From: Leeuwenhoekiella sp044542075
GTDB lineage: Bacteria > Bacteroidota > Bacteroidia > Flavobacteriales > Flavobacteriaceae
Reading direction: 5' to 3'
Assembly: GCF_044542075.1 (NCBI RefSeq)
Contig: NZ_JBITTU010000006.1
Coordinates: 261,317-325,316 of the forward strand
DNA length: 64,000 nucleotides
In this document: positions 18,039-26,708 of the stretch, one piece after another
Layout: each line of letters opens with the position of its first letter
Position numbering within the stretch: the first letter of the stretch is position 1
Notes under the pieces: model-generated
The model's input: the letters and a program-made list of their open reading frames with translations, nothing else
Told to the model about the DNA's origin: nothing
Database searches by the model: none
Translations under genes and position numbers: made by a program

Positions 18039-19076
18039 CTAAGAAGGAATCTGTTGACTCAAACAATGTAAGGTTCCCAGTCCCCAAATAAGGTCAAGTG
18101 CACCAATGCCTATTATCTTTTTATCTGGAAAGATTTCTGCAAGCGTATTTAACGCAATTCGGTCATTAGGGTCATTAAATGTAGGGACCAAAACAGAATT
18201 GTTAAGTATCAAAAAATTAGCATAACTCGCCGGAAGCCTTAATTTCTCATAATCTATACGTTTAGGCATAGGCAATGTTATGATTGTAGGACTGCTTCCA
18301 TCCTCGAGTTTTGCAGCTTTTAAGCGTATAAGGTTTTCTTGTAGAGGCGCATAATTTTCATCAGTTAGATTTTCCTCTACAACAGCTACAATAGTTGTAG
18401 GATTTACAAATCTACAAATATCATCTACGTGGCCGTGCGTATCATCACCTGCAATACCTTTATTCAACCAGATAGTATTTGTAATACCAAAGTAGGTGTT
18501 AAAAATAGTCTCGTAATCTTCTTTTGTAAAGTCTGCATTACGCACCTGAATTTCAGTATCTAGCAGGCATTCTTCAGTAGTTATCAAGCTTCCCTTACCG
18601 TTAGTATCTATTGCGCCACCTTCAAGAACTACAGATTTGCCCTTATACATAACAGGTGTAAGTGATATTCCTAAAAATTCTGAAACCCGTTTAGGAATTT
18701 GCTTATCTAGCCGGTAATTTCCATATTTTGCCCAGCCGTTAAAATTAAAATTTAAAGCTTCACGTTCTCTATTATTTTTTACTATAATGGGACCGCTATC
18801 CCGCATCCAGCTTCGGTTTGTTTTCTGAATTATAAATGTGACCTTACTTAAATTAGCGTGAGCAGCCTCGAGAAGTTCGACAACTTTAGCCTTAAGGTTT
18901 TCACTCTTTACAACTAAAAAAACTGTTTCAGTCTCTGCAATTTTTTTTATAAAATCTGCAAATACAAATTGAATAGTTTGATATTTTCCGGGCCAGTCGT
19001 CACCATTACTCGGAAAACACAATAAAATTCCTTGCTGATTTTCCCATTCTGCCGGTAAACGTCTGGTATGTTTCAT
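18039..19076 (-). CDS. aguA: Agmatine deiminase
   Basis: A 345-residue guanidine-modifying enzyme of the agmatine deiminase (peptidyl-arginine-deiminase-like) family. The motifs WMRDSGP, GHVDDICRF (with DTHGHVDD as the catalytic His/Asp region) and the C-terminal GTLHCLSQQ, with nucleophile Cys338, are all present. It converts agmatine to N-carbamoylputrescine and ammonia. The next gene upstream encodes the matching amidase 2 nt away, giving a two-step route from agmatine to putrescine. Confidence 0.92.
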   Translation of the reverse strand: MKHTRRLPAEWENQQGILLCFPSNGDDWPGKYQTIQFVFADFIKKIAETETVFLVVKSENLKAKVVELLEAAHANLSKVTFIIQKTNRSWMRDSGPIIVKNNREREALNFNFNGWAKYGNYRLDKQIPKRVSEFLGISLTPVMYKGKSVVLEGGAIDTNGKGSLITTEECLLDTEIQVRNADFTKEDYETIFNTYFGITNTIWLNKGIAGDDTHGHVDDICRFVNPTTIVAVVEENLTDENYAPLQENLIRLKAAKLEDGSSPTIITLPMPKRIDYEKLRLPASYANFLILNNSVLVPTFNDPNDRIALNTLAEIFPDKKIIGIGALDLIWGLGTLHCLSQQIPS

Positions 19077-19078
19077 AA

Positions 19079-19966
19079 TTAATCGAGTGCTCGCTTAGTT
19101 ATATCACCATAAAAATCTATTCTTCGATCTCTAAAAAAAGGCCAGTTCTGACGTACATTTTCCTGTAAATCTAGATCAACTTCAGCCATTAAGATCTCTT
19201 CTTTATCTGCAGAAGCCTGCGCTAAAATCTCACCTTGGGGCCCACAGATAAAAGATTGCCCCCAGAATTCAATACCATTTGTGCCAGGTACATATTGTTC
19301 AAGACCTATGCGATTTGCAGCGGCTACATAAACGCCATTTGCAACGGCATGACCTTTCATAACATTCATCCAAGCGCCGTGTTGATTAACACCATACTGC
19401 TCCTTCTCTTGTGGATGCCAACCTATAGCTGTAGGATAAAATAAAACTTCAGCTCCTTGAAGTGCAGTTAATCGGGCCGCTTCCGGATACCACTGATCCC
19501 AACATATTAAGGTACCCAGATCGGCCTTTTTAGTTTTTATAGTTTTAAAACCCAGATCTCCGGGTGTGAAATAGAATTTCTCATAAAAATGAGGATCATC
19601 AGGAATGTGCATCTTTCGGTATAAACCTGCTTCGGTACCATCAGAATCAATTATGTAAGCGCTATTGTGATAAATGCCACTCATTCTTTTTTCAAAAAAA
19701 GGCACAATGAGTACTACTCCCAGTTCTTTAGCAAGCGCGCTAAATGCTGTAAAGGAAATATCATAAAGAGGTTCTGCATATTTAAAATTAGCTACATCCT
19801 CATCCTGACAAAAATAATGACTGCTATACAGCTCTGGTAAGCTAATAACTTCAGCCCCTTTAGCTGCTGCATCTCGTACCCATGATTTACACTTTTCAAG
19901 GTTATTTTCCGGAGTATTATTTAAGTTCAATTGCAATACTGCAATCGTATATTTTCTAGCTTTCAT
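19079..19966 (-). CDS. aguB: N-carbamoylputrescine amidase
   Basis: A nitrilase-superfamily amidase of 295 residues with the Glu-Lys-Cys triad: Glu45 (SLPELY), Lys118 (YRKMHIPDDP) and Cys155 (LICWDQWYPEAAR). The WYPE context and the match to plant and bacterial AguB indicate N-carbamoylputrescine as substrate, giving putrescine, CO2 and ammonia. I use the ATG at 19966; an in-frame TTG three codons earlier is less likely. It is the first gene of the aguB-aguA pair. Confidence 0.91.
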   Translation of the reverse strand: MKARKYTIAVLQLNLNNTPENNLEKCKSWVRDAAAKGAEVISLPELYSSHYFCQDEDVANFKYAEPLYDISFTAFSALAKELGVVLIVPFFEKRMSGIYHNSAYIIDSDGTEAGLYRKMHIPDDPHFYEKFYFTPGDLGFKTIKTKKADLGTLICWDQWYPEAARLTALQGAEVLFYPTAIGWHPQEKEQYGVNQHGAWMNVMKGHAVANGVYVAAANRIGLEQYVPGTNGIEFWGQSFICGPQGEILAQASADKEEILMAEVDLDLQENVRQNWPFFRDRRIDFYGDITKRALD

Positions 19967-20207
19967 ACAAAACAAGTTTACTAATTAATTTGATTGTCAA
20001 CCCAAGTTGTAGCTTGAATTATGAGCACTCTGGTAAAAATTATTCTATTACTATTTAATTGAGGTAAAATTGCAAAATGTATAAAAAGAAACAACTGTTT
20101 TTAACTAATCTACATAACAACTAGGCGTGTCATTATTTTGAAGTGTATTTGAAAGTCAAAAAGAAGGCGGTCTGCAGAAAAATGTCGTTTTTTGCAAAAA
20201 AGTTTTT

Positions 20208-22325
20208 ATGCAATCCCAGATAGATAAAACCACGCTGTTAACCACACTAAAGACCTATTTTGGTTACGATAGTTTTAGAAATCAACAGGCTGAAATTATA
20301 CAAACGGTACTTGATGGGAAAGACGCTATTGTTATTATGCCTACCGGTGGTGGAAAATCTATTTGTTTTCAGCTTCCCTCATTGTTATTTAAAGGTTTTA
20401 CACTCGTAATATCTCCTTTAATCGCGCTGATGAAAGATCAGGTTGATGGTTTGAAAGCTAATGGTATTGAAGCAGACTTTTATAACAGTAGTCAGACTGC
20501 TCAGGAACAGCAGGATATTATCGCACGTGCTGCAGAAGGTAAACTTAAACTATTATATGTAGCTCCAGAAAGTTTATCTGGCTTAACGCCATTATTGAGT
20601 GAAACTTACATAAGTATGATAGCCATAGATGAAGCGCATTGTATTTCTTCCTGGGGACACGATTTTAGGCCTTCTTATCAACAATTGGGTTTTTTAAAGA
20701 AATCTTTACCTAATACGCCGGTTATCGCATTAACCGCTACAGCAGATAAAGCGACACGTAGCGATATTGCAGATCAACTTGCTATCTCAAATGCGCAACA
20801 ATTCTTAAGCTCTTTTGATAGACCTAATATAGAATTAGAAGTACGCGCAGCAGATAAGCGTCTAGATCAAATCAAACAATTTTTAAAAAAGCGACCTAAC
20901 ACCAGTGGTATAATCTATTGCCTAAGTAGAAAAACCACCGAAAGCGTATCAGACTCGCTAAATGCTATAGGTATAAAATCTACTTCATATCACGCAGGTT
21001 TAGACTTTGAAGAGCGCACCCGTGTTCAGGAAGACTTTATTTATGACAAAACTCAGGTAGTTTGTGCGACGGTAGCTTTTGGTATGGGTATCGATAAATC
21101 TAACGTTAGGTGGGTTATACATTATAATATGCCTAAAAATCTTGAGGGATATTATCAGGAAATAGGACGAGCAGGACGTGATGGTTTAAAGTCAAACGCA
21201 CTGCTTTTTCACAGTTATGCAGATGTTTTACAATTAAAGCGATTTACGCAGGGTGCAGCTAATGAAGAAGTACAGAATGCAAAGTTAGACCGTATGAAGC
21301 AATATGCTGAAGCTACAACTTGCAGAAGAAAAATTTTATTGAGTTATTTCGGTCAGTTTTTAGAAGAAGATTGTGGTAATTGTGATGTATGTAAAAATCC
21401 GCCTCAATTTTTTGATGGTACCGTAATTGCACAAAAAGCATTGTCAACTATCGCCAGAGCTAAAGAAACTCAACCCATAGGAACCTTAATAGATGTGCTT
21501 AGAGGAGCTAAAAATGCAGCTGTATTAGATAAAGAATTAGACACATTAAGTACTTACGGTATAGGTGCAGATATATCGTGGAAAGATTGGCAACATTATT
21601 TTTTACAATTAACAAATCAGGGATATTGCGAGATAGCCTTTCATTTGCGTAACAGTTTACACCTTACCCCATCTAGTAAAGCCGTTTTATTTGAAGGAAA
21701 AAAAGTAAGACTCACGCAACCGGTTGATAATCCTACTCCAGAAGTAATCACCGCAGATAAACCAAAGACTAAAAAAGCCAATGCCCTGTTTGAAAAGTTA
21801 CGCATGCTTCGGGCGGAAATTGCCAAAGAAGAAAATATTCCTGCATATCTTGTTTTTAGCGATAAAACACTTCAGGAAATGGAGCGTGTACGACCTACTA
21901 CTGAAATGGAACTTTTAGAAATAAGTGGTGTTGGCCAGCGTAAATTAGAAGTTTATGGTGATGATTTTATAAAAGCTATTCTGGAATTTCAGTCTGAAAA
22001 ACTAAAGAAAAAAGGAAGTAAAACCGCTACCCATCAGGTTACTTATAATCTCCTTAAAGAAGGCCTTTCTATTGAAGAAATTTCCAAAAAGCGTGACTTA
22101 AAAGACACAACCATTTATTCACATATTGCCAAATTAGCTTTAGATGGAGAACCTATTGATTTGTTACAATTTGTAAGCAAGACTGAAGTAGAACAAATTA
22201 AAAAAGCAAAAATTGCCCTTGAAAATCCTGAAACCTTAAAGGCCTATTATGAATATTTTGAAGAAAAGATTGAATATCATAAGATAAGATTGGGGTTATC
22301 TATTTTAGAAATGTCTAACCTTTAA
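20208..22325 (+). CDS. recQ: ATP-dependent DNA helicase RecQ
   Basis: A 705-residue RecQ helicase. The helicase core has MPTGGGKS (Walker A), DEAHCISSWGHDFRPSY (DEAH plus the aromatic-rich loop), SAxT-like LTATAD and GRAGRDG. A zinc-binding module follows (CRRKILLSYFG ... CGNCDVC), then the winged-helix RQC part, an HRDC domain (about residues 535-610, LRAEIAKEENIPAYLVFSD) and a C-terminal helix-turn-helix-like extension. It works in recombination and replication-fork repair. Its stop codon overlaps the stop of the convergent C1q-like gene. Confidence 0.95.
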   Translation: MQSQIDKTTLLTTLKTYFGYDSFRNQQAEIIQTVLDGKDAIVIMPTGGGKSICFQLPSLLFKGFTLVISPLIALMKDQVDGLKANGIEADFYNSSQTAQEQQDIIARAAEGKLKLLYVAPESLSGLTPLLSETYISMIAIDEAHCISSWGHDFRPSYQQLGFLKKSLPNTPVIALTATADKATRSDIADQLAISNAQQFLSSFDRPNIELEVRAADKRLDQIKQFLKKRPNTSGIIYCLSRKTTESVSDSLNAIGIKSTSYHAGLDFEERTRVQEDFIYDKTQVVCATVAFGMGIDKSNVRWVIHYNMPKNLEGYYQEIGRAGRDGLKSNALLFHSYADVLQLKRFTQGAANEEVQNAKLDRMKQYAEATTCRRKILLSYFGQFLEEDCGNCDVCKNPPQFFDGTVIAQKALSTIARAKETQPIGTLIDVLRGAKNAAVLDKELDTLSTYGIGADISWKDWQHYFLQLTNQGYCEIAFHLRNSLHLTPSSKAVLFEGKKVRLTQPVDNPTPEVITADKPKTKKANALFEKLRMLRAEIAKEENIPAYLVFSDKTLQEMERVRPTTEMELLEISGVGQRKLEVYGDDFIKAILEFQSEKLKKKGSKTATHQVTYNLLKEGLSIEEISKKRDLKDTTIYSHIAKLALDGEPIDLLQFVSKTEVEQIKKAKIALENPETLKAYYEYFEEKIEYHKIRLGLSILEMSNL

Positions 22326-22993
22326 CGCACCTGTTCTATAGTACAAAACGAGTCGTAGCCTGCTGCAGCACCCGCAATACTCACATTCACTAATGAGTAT
22401 AACCTAAAATCTATTTTTTCACCGGCGGTCAGTTGTACCAAGGTAGATACAGAACGTGTAGGTGGTGAGACATTAGTTAATACCACTGAAACATTAACAA
22501 AACGCTCTTCGGCTATTTTTGTTGAACTTGTGCCGGCAGAATTAGTTTTATAAATAGCCAAACCCAAATCACCCACACTAAGGCTTGAGGTTTTTATCTG
22601 TGCCGCGACACGATATATGCCCGCATTGGTTGCTGTAAAAACACCTGTTGTAGCATTAAACTCATCTTTAATATCAAAGACTTCAGCATTAAAAATAATT
22701 GGAACGTAGGATAAAAGCGCTACAGCAAAATTTGACGTCAATTTTGATTTTACAAGTGATTTTTCAACATTAGCTAATATTTTTTTTGCTGCAACACGAT
22801 GCAATACTCCTCTACCATCAAAAACTGCAATTGAGTCCCGTGCGGCAAGATCATTACCCTCACTGTAATCGCGCACACGTAGTGCCCCATTCACATCGAG
22901 CATTACATCGGGATGAGGCAAGGTGGTACCCATTCCTATTTGTGAAAAAAGTGATGTAGAATACAGAGTAATAAGAAGTATTATTATACGCAT
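22322..22993 (-). CDS. Secreted protein with C-terminal C1q/TNF-like domain
   Basis: A 223-residue exported protein with a short signal peptide (MRIIILLITLYSTSLFSQ). Residues 20-60 (GMGTTLPHPDVMLDVNGALRVRDY) resemble the linker seen before tail-fibre and adhesin stalks. From about residue 85 the sequence has the C1q-fold pattern FNAEVFDIKDEFNATTGVFTA..AGIYRVAAQI and ends in a strand with SFCTIEQV. C1q-like domains trimerise and mediate binding; this one is probably an envelope or secreted binding protein. It shares 4 nt with the end of recQ, in the opposite direction. Confidence 0.72.
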   Translation of the reverse strand: MRIIILLITLYSTSLFSQIGMGTTLPHPDVMLDVNGALRVRDYSEGNDLAARDSIAVFDGRGVLHRVAAKKILANVEKSLVKSKLTSNFAVALLSYVPIIFNAEVFDIKDEFNATTGVFTATNAGIYRVAAQIKTSSLSVGDLGLAIYKTNSAGTSSTKIAEERFVNVSVVLTNVSPPTRSVSTLVQLTAGEKIDFRLYSLVNVSIAGAAAGYDSFCTIEQVR

Positions 22994-23445
22994 ATCTGAA
23001 GCCTTTAGTTAGAAACTAAGTTCTCAATTAATACGTTTAAAAGCAAATAACACAGTTTAAGTGCTAATAGTTCAATTAATTTATTAACTAAATCATTTTA
23101 CTAAACACATTAGGAATTAATATTTAAGAAGTCAAAATCCAAATTCATTTATAATTACAAGTTAAAAATTAAGTTTATAGTATAATTCTCTCATTTATTA
23201 AGTAAAAATGACGGTGTGTTTGTAATATTACTTGTACATAACAACGAATTTTACCTTATTTTATATATTTATCAAATTAGGTTAGTTTTTAAAGATTTTT
23301 CTCGTCTAATTTATTTTATAAAAAACAATTTTACTTTTTTCATTTGATTATATCCTAGTTCAATTTAAGATTACTTAACGGAGTTTTGGCAAATATTTGA
23401 CGCTAAATAATATTCTCATGAGCTACTTTTAAGAAAAAGAAATAA
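22994..23445. other. AT-rich intergenic stretch without a recognised gene
   Basis: About 450 nt between the divergent C1q-like and peroxiredoxin genes. I see no RNA gene, repeat or coding frame. It must hold both promoters, but no box matches TAnnTTTG fully. CAAATATTTG at about 23391-23400 is a short palindrome near the peroxiredoxin start. Confidence 0.5.
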
Positions 23446-23955
23446 ATGATAAAGCCTAATACACAAGTACCCGAATTAGAAATCGATTTAATTAACGATA
23501 CTAAATGGAAATTAAGTGCTCAGAAGCCTGAAAAATATACTTTAATTGTATTCTATAGAGGATTACACTGCCCTGTATGTAAAAAACAACTTCAGGACCT
23601 AACATCTAAGACTGAAGATTTTAAATCTAGAGGTGTAAACATAATTGCTATTAGTATGGATACCCACAAAAGAGCAAATCTTTCTCAAGAAAAATGGGAG
23701 ACCGGTAATTTACCTATAGGCTATGCCTTGAGTGAAGAAAAAGCTCGCGAATGGGGTTTATATATTTCTAACGCTGTTAAAGATGCAGAACCAGATGTAT
23801 TTTCAGAGCCCGGCATTTTTCTCGTGAAAGCAGATGGCACATTGTATTTTTCGTCTGTGCAAACTATGCCATTTGCACGACCAGAATTAGATGCAATTTT
23901 AAAATCTATTGATTTTGTAGAGAAGGAAAACTACCCTGCCCGTGGAGGCAAATAA
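23446..23955 (+). CDS. Peroxiredoxin-like AhpC/TSA-family protein
   Basis: A 169-residue thioredoxin-fold protein with FYRGLHCPVCKKQL, a CxxC motif at the peroxidatic position of AhpC/TSA-like proteins (the peroxiredoxin-like branch rather than classical two-Cys Prx). EPGIFLVKADGTLYF is the usual strand after the cis-Pro. It is expected to reduce peroxides or act as a thiol oxidoreductase in the cytoplasm, as no signal peptide is seen. It is a single gene that ends at a strong terminator shared with the his operon. Confidence 0.87.
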   Translation: MIKPNTQVPELEIDLINDTKWKLSAQKPEKYTLIVFYRGLHCPVCKKQLQDLTSKTEDFKSRGVNIIAISMDTHKRANLSQEKWETGNLPIGYALSEEKAREWGLYISNAVKDAEPDVFSEPGIFLVKADGTLYFSSVQTMPFARPELDAILKSIDFVEKENYPARGGK

Positions 23956-23971
23956 GAATTAATCAAAAATC

Positions 23972-24006
23972 AAAGAGCCCTATAATTCATATTTATAGGG
24001 CTCTTT
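23972..24006. terminator. Bidirectional terminator between the peroxiredoxin gene and the his operon
   Basis: A 14-bp perfect stem, AAAGAGCCCTATAA with TTATAGGGCTCTTT, and a 7-nt loop, with A-rich and T-rich flanks. Confidence 0.9.
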
Positions 24007-24027
24007 AATTATTAGAAGATTTTAAGT

Positions 24028-24621
24028 TTATTTTTTTCTATCTATAAGTACTTGCTCAATATCCTTTAGACCAAATCCTTTTGCTTTTAAAAGTATCAAA
24101 TAATGAAACAGCAAATCTGCACTTTCATTAAGAAACAGATTATCATCATTATCTTTTGCTTCAATAACTACTTCTACAGCTTCTTCCCCAACTTTTTGAG
24201 CGATTTTATTAATTCCTTTTCTAAATAAATCTGCAACATAGCTCTTCTCGTTATCCTGGTTGGCTTTACGTTCTGCAATAGTATCTTCTAATTTTGTAAG
24301 GAAACCAAACGACTGATCATTCTCTTCACCCCAGCAGTTATCTGTACCTTTATGACATGTAGGTCCTTGCGGATTTACACTGATTAACAACGTATCGTTA
24401 TCGCAATCATTTTTTATAGAAACAAGATGTAAAAAATTACCACTTTCTTCTCCTTTCGTCCATAGACGCTGCTTACTGCGGCTAAAAAAAGTAATCTTCT
24501 TACTCTCATTTGTTTTAAGATAGGCCTCCTCATTCATATAACCTAACATCAGTACTGTTTTGGTTTTGGCATCTTGTATAATTGCAGGAACAAGTCCGTT
24601 TGCATCGTATTTAATTTCCAT
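24028..24621 (-). CDS. hisI: Bifunctional phosphoribosyl-AMP cyclohydrolase / phosphoribosyl-ATP diphosphatase
   Basis: A 197-residue HisIE fusion. The N-terminal HisI part (to about residue 105) has MLGYMNEEAYLKT, SRSKQRLWTKGEESGN and the metal-binding cysteines in CDND and GPTCHKGTDNCW. The C-terminal HisE part (about 110-197) has KVGEEAVEVVIEAK and ESADLLFHYLILL. It performs steps two and three of histidine synthesis. It is the last gene of the operon and is followed by a strong terminator. Confidence 0.95.
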   Translation of the reverse strand: MEIKYDANGLVPAIIQDAKTKTVLMLGYMNEEAYLKTNESKKITFFSRSKQRLWTKGEESGNFLHLVSIKNDCDNDTLLISVNPQGPTCHKGTDNCWGEENDQSFGFLTKLEDTIAERKANQDNEKSYVADLFRKGINKIAQKVGEEAVEVVIEAKDNDDNLFLNESADLLFHYLILLKAKGFGLKDIEQVLIDRKK

Positions 24622-24634
24622 TTTATTCTTTTTA

Positions 24635-24650
24635 TTTCGCTTGCACGAAA
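24635..24650. repeat. Short inverted repeat TTTCG...CGAAA in the hisF-hisIE gap
   Basis: TTTCG and CGAAA arms around CTTGCA. It belongs with the other TTTCGC/GCGAAA palindromes of the window, but is a weaker member. Confidence 0.4.
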
Positions 24651-24657
24651 TTTCTAA

Positions 24658-25413
24658 TTATATCCTTACCGGAATATTTTTATTTTTTAATTCGAGTTTT
24701 AACTCGGGAATATCAATCTCGTGAAAATGAAATACACTTGCAGCCAGGGCTGCATCAGCTTTCCCATTTACAAATGTATCTGTAAAGTGTTGCATATTTC
24801 CTGCACCACCCGAAGCGATTATAGGAATATTGAGCAGTTGGCTCAATTTTGCCAGTGCCTCATCCGCAAAGCCATTTTTAGTACCATCGTGATCCATTGA
24901 AGTAAATAAAATCTCTCCGGCTCCACGCTTTTCCACTTCCTGCGCCCACTCAAAAAGATCTAATTCTGTAGGTACTTTACCACCTACGAGATGAACTGTC
25001 CATTTACCTTCAATTTGTTTCGCATCAATTGCAACAACAACACATTGTGAACCAAATTTAGCCGCTAGATCATTAATTAATTGTGGATTTTTTACCGCCG
25101 AAGAATTTATAGAAACCTTATCTGCACCATTCTGAAGCAAAATATCTACATCTTCTACCGAAGAAATCCCGCCACCTACTGTAAACGGTATATTTATCTT
25201 CTCAGCTACGCGCAATACTAAATCTGCTAATGTTTTACGACGCTCCTCAGTTGCCGAAATATCCAAAAATACGAGTTCATCTGCACCTGTTTCAGCATAC
25301 TTCGCAGCCAGTTCTACCGGATCACCGGCATCGCGTAAATCGACGAAATTAACCCCTTTTACAGTTCTTCCGTTTTTGATATCGAGACAAGGTATGATAC
25401 GTTTTGTAAGCAT
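24658..25413 (-). CDS. hisF: Imidazole glycerol phosphate synthase cyclase subunit
   Basis: A 251-residue TIM-barrel protein starting MLTKRIIPCLDIKNGRTVKG, with the catalytic Asp in CLDIKNG and the second one in VVAIDAKQ. PFTVGGGI, GADKVSIN and IIASGGAG are the phosphate-binding loops. With HisH it makes imidazole glycerol phosphate and AICAR. Its partner hisH lies two genes upstream in the same operon. Confidence 0.96.
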   Translation of the reverse strand: MLTKRIIPCLDIKNGRTVKGVNFVDLRDAGDPVELAAKYAETGADELVFLDISATEERRKTLADLVLRVAEKINIPFTVGGGISSVEDVDILLQNGADKVSINSSAVKNPQLINDLAAKFGSQCVVVAIDAKQIEGKWTVHLVGGKVPTELDLFEWAQEVEKRGAGEILFTSMDHDGTKNGFADEALAKLSQLLNIPIIASGGAGNMQHFTDTFVNGKADAALAASVFHFHEIDIPELKLELKNKNIPVRI

Positions 25414-25430
25414 TATATATCTATATTTTA

Positions 25431-25448
25431 TTTCCGCTTAAGCGGAAA
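25431..25448. repeat. Perfect 18-bp palindrome between hisA and hisF
   Basis: TTTCCGCTTAAGCGGAAA is a perfect palindrome in the 53-nt gap. It resembles the TTTCGC/GCGAAA palindromes elsewhere and may be a short dispersed repeat or a protein-binding site. Confidence 0.6.
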
Positions 25449-25466
25449 ACTTATTTCTAACCTTAA

Positions 25467-26234
25467 CTAGTTATTTAGGATAAATTCTTCCAATTGCTTC
25501 ATCGAGATTCTACCCTCATAAATAGCTTTTCCTATTATGGTTCCTTCACAGCCTAATTCGGCTAATTTAGGCAATTCATCAAAATGCGAAATTCCACCCG
25601 AAGCTATCAATTTTAGATTATTGACTTCGTTTGAACTATCAGCATCTCGACTGCGCTCGATGTGACAGTGCTCTAGAATCTTTTTGTACAAATCAAAAGA
25701 AGGCCCTTCTAACATCCCATCCTTACTGATATCTGTGCAGATCACATAGGAAATACCTTCTTGCTGATACGCTTGTATAAAAGGAATTAACTCTTCTTTT
25801 GACTCTTCTAACCAGCCGCTTACCGCAACTTTTTCATCTTTAGCATCTGCTCCCAAAATGATTTTAGTGTTGCCAAATTTTGATATCCAACTCTTAAAGG
25901 TCTCCCGATCTTTAACAGCAATGCTTCCACCAGTAATTTGATTTGCACCACTTTCAAAAGCCACACGTAAATCATTATCAGTCTTTAAACCACCTCCAAA
26001 ATCAATTTTAAGGCTGGTTTGCGACGCTATTTGCTCTAAAACTTTATGGTTGACAATATGCTTGCTTTTAGCACCATCAAGGTCAACCAGGTGTAAATAT
26101 TCTATTCCGTGGGCTTCAAACTCTTTAGCAACCTCAAGCGGGTGCTCATTATATATTTTTTTGGTATCATAATCACCCTTAGAAAGGCGTACGCATTTAC
26201 CATCTATGATATCTATTGCCGGGATTATTCTCAT
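25467..26234 (-). CDS. hisA: ProFAR isomerase (HisA) with a repeat-derived insertion
   Basis: A 255-residue TIM-barrel isomerase that opens the second sugar ring in step four of the pathway. It starts MRIIPAIDIIDGKCVRL, with the catalytic Asp in AIDI and the second in CTDISKDG. It is longer than usual for its relatives. Between YKKILE and NLKLIASGG lies an extra segment of about 14-17 residues containing HCHIERSRDADSS. That segment is encoded by a palindromic repeat element that entered the gene in frame. It falls in a loop just before barrel strand 7, so function is probably kept. Confidence 0.95.
   Translation of the reverse strand: MRIIPAIDIIDGKCVRLSKGDYDTKKIYNEHPLEVAKEFEAHGIEYLHLVDLDGAKSKHIVNHKVLEQIASQTSLKIDFGGGLKTDNDLRVAFESGANQITGGSIAVKDRETFKSWISKFGNTKIILGADAKDEKVAVSGWLEESKEELIPFIQAYQQEGISYVICTDISKDGMLEGPSFDLYKKILEHCHIERSRDADSSNEVNNLKLIASGGISHFDELPKLAELGCEGTIIGKAIYEGRISMKQLEEFILNN
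25643..25667. repeat. Palindromic repeat element inside hisA
   Basis: The plus strand reads CATCTCGACTGCGCTCGATG followed by TGACA. This is the repeat familiar from Flavobacteriia genomes that is translated as HIERSRD when it lands in coding sequence. Here it is in frame within hisA. Confidence 0.7.
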
Positions 26235-26285
26235 TCTATAATCTATAATTCATTATTTATTGTTCCTATTTCAAAGTGTTAAGCT

Positions 26286-26678
26286 CTAACGTTTAAACTT
26301 TGAACCCTTAAATTCAGAATTCTTGAGGTAATTCATAAAACCACCTATTTTATTTTGTAATTCTTGGCATTTAGAGCTGCATTCATCAAACTGATTTTTC
26401 GAAATTAATGCTTTATCGAAAGATCTATAAAGTTGAGATTTCAATTCTCCGGCACTACCTTTTGAGTAACTTAAAAAAACAATAAACTCTCTGTTACCAT
26501 CACGATCAAAACCTTCGGCTATATTATCCATAATTGAACCTGAACTTCTTTCCATTTGATTTCTAAGCGAATAATTTTTTCCTAAATCAGTATTTAAAAA
26601 AAGCTGCTCTATATCAATACATATTAAACGTGCAAGTTGCCATATTTCTAAATCCTCAAAGCGTTTAATCGTACCCAT
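26286..26678 (-). CDS. Four-helix-bundle protein (S23/IVP-type) inside the his operon
   Basis: A 130-residue helical protein with the family signature RFEDLEIWQLAR, LRNQMERSSGSIMDNIAEGF and REFIVFLSYSKGSAGELKSQL. Proteins of this family were first found in intervening sequences of 23S rRNA genes and are often mobile or orphan genes of unknown role. Here it stands between hisH and hisA in the same direction with gaps of 30 and 51 nt, where it breaks an otherwise pure histidine operon. It has no known link to histidine synthesis and is probably a later insertion. Confidence 0.9.
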   Translation of the reverse strand: MGTIKRFEDLEIWQLARLICIDIEQLFLNTDLGKNYSLRNQMERSSGSIMDNIAEGFDRDGNREFIVFLSYSKGSAGELKSQLYRSFDKALISKNQFDECSSKCQELQNKIGGFMNYLKNSEFKGSKFKR

Positions 26679-26708
26679 TTTTTAATAACAAATTAGAAAT
26701 AATAAATT

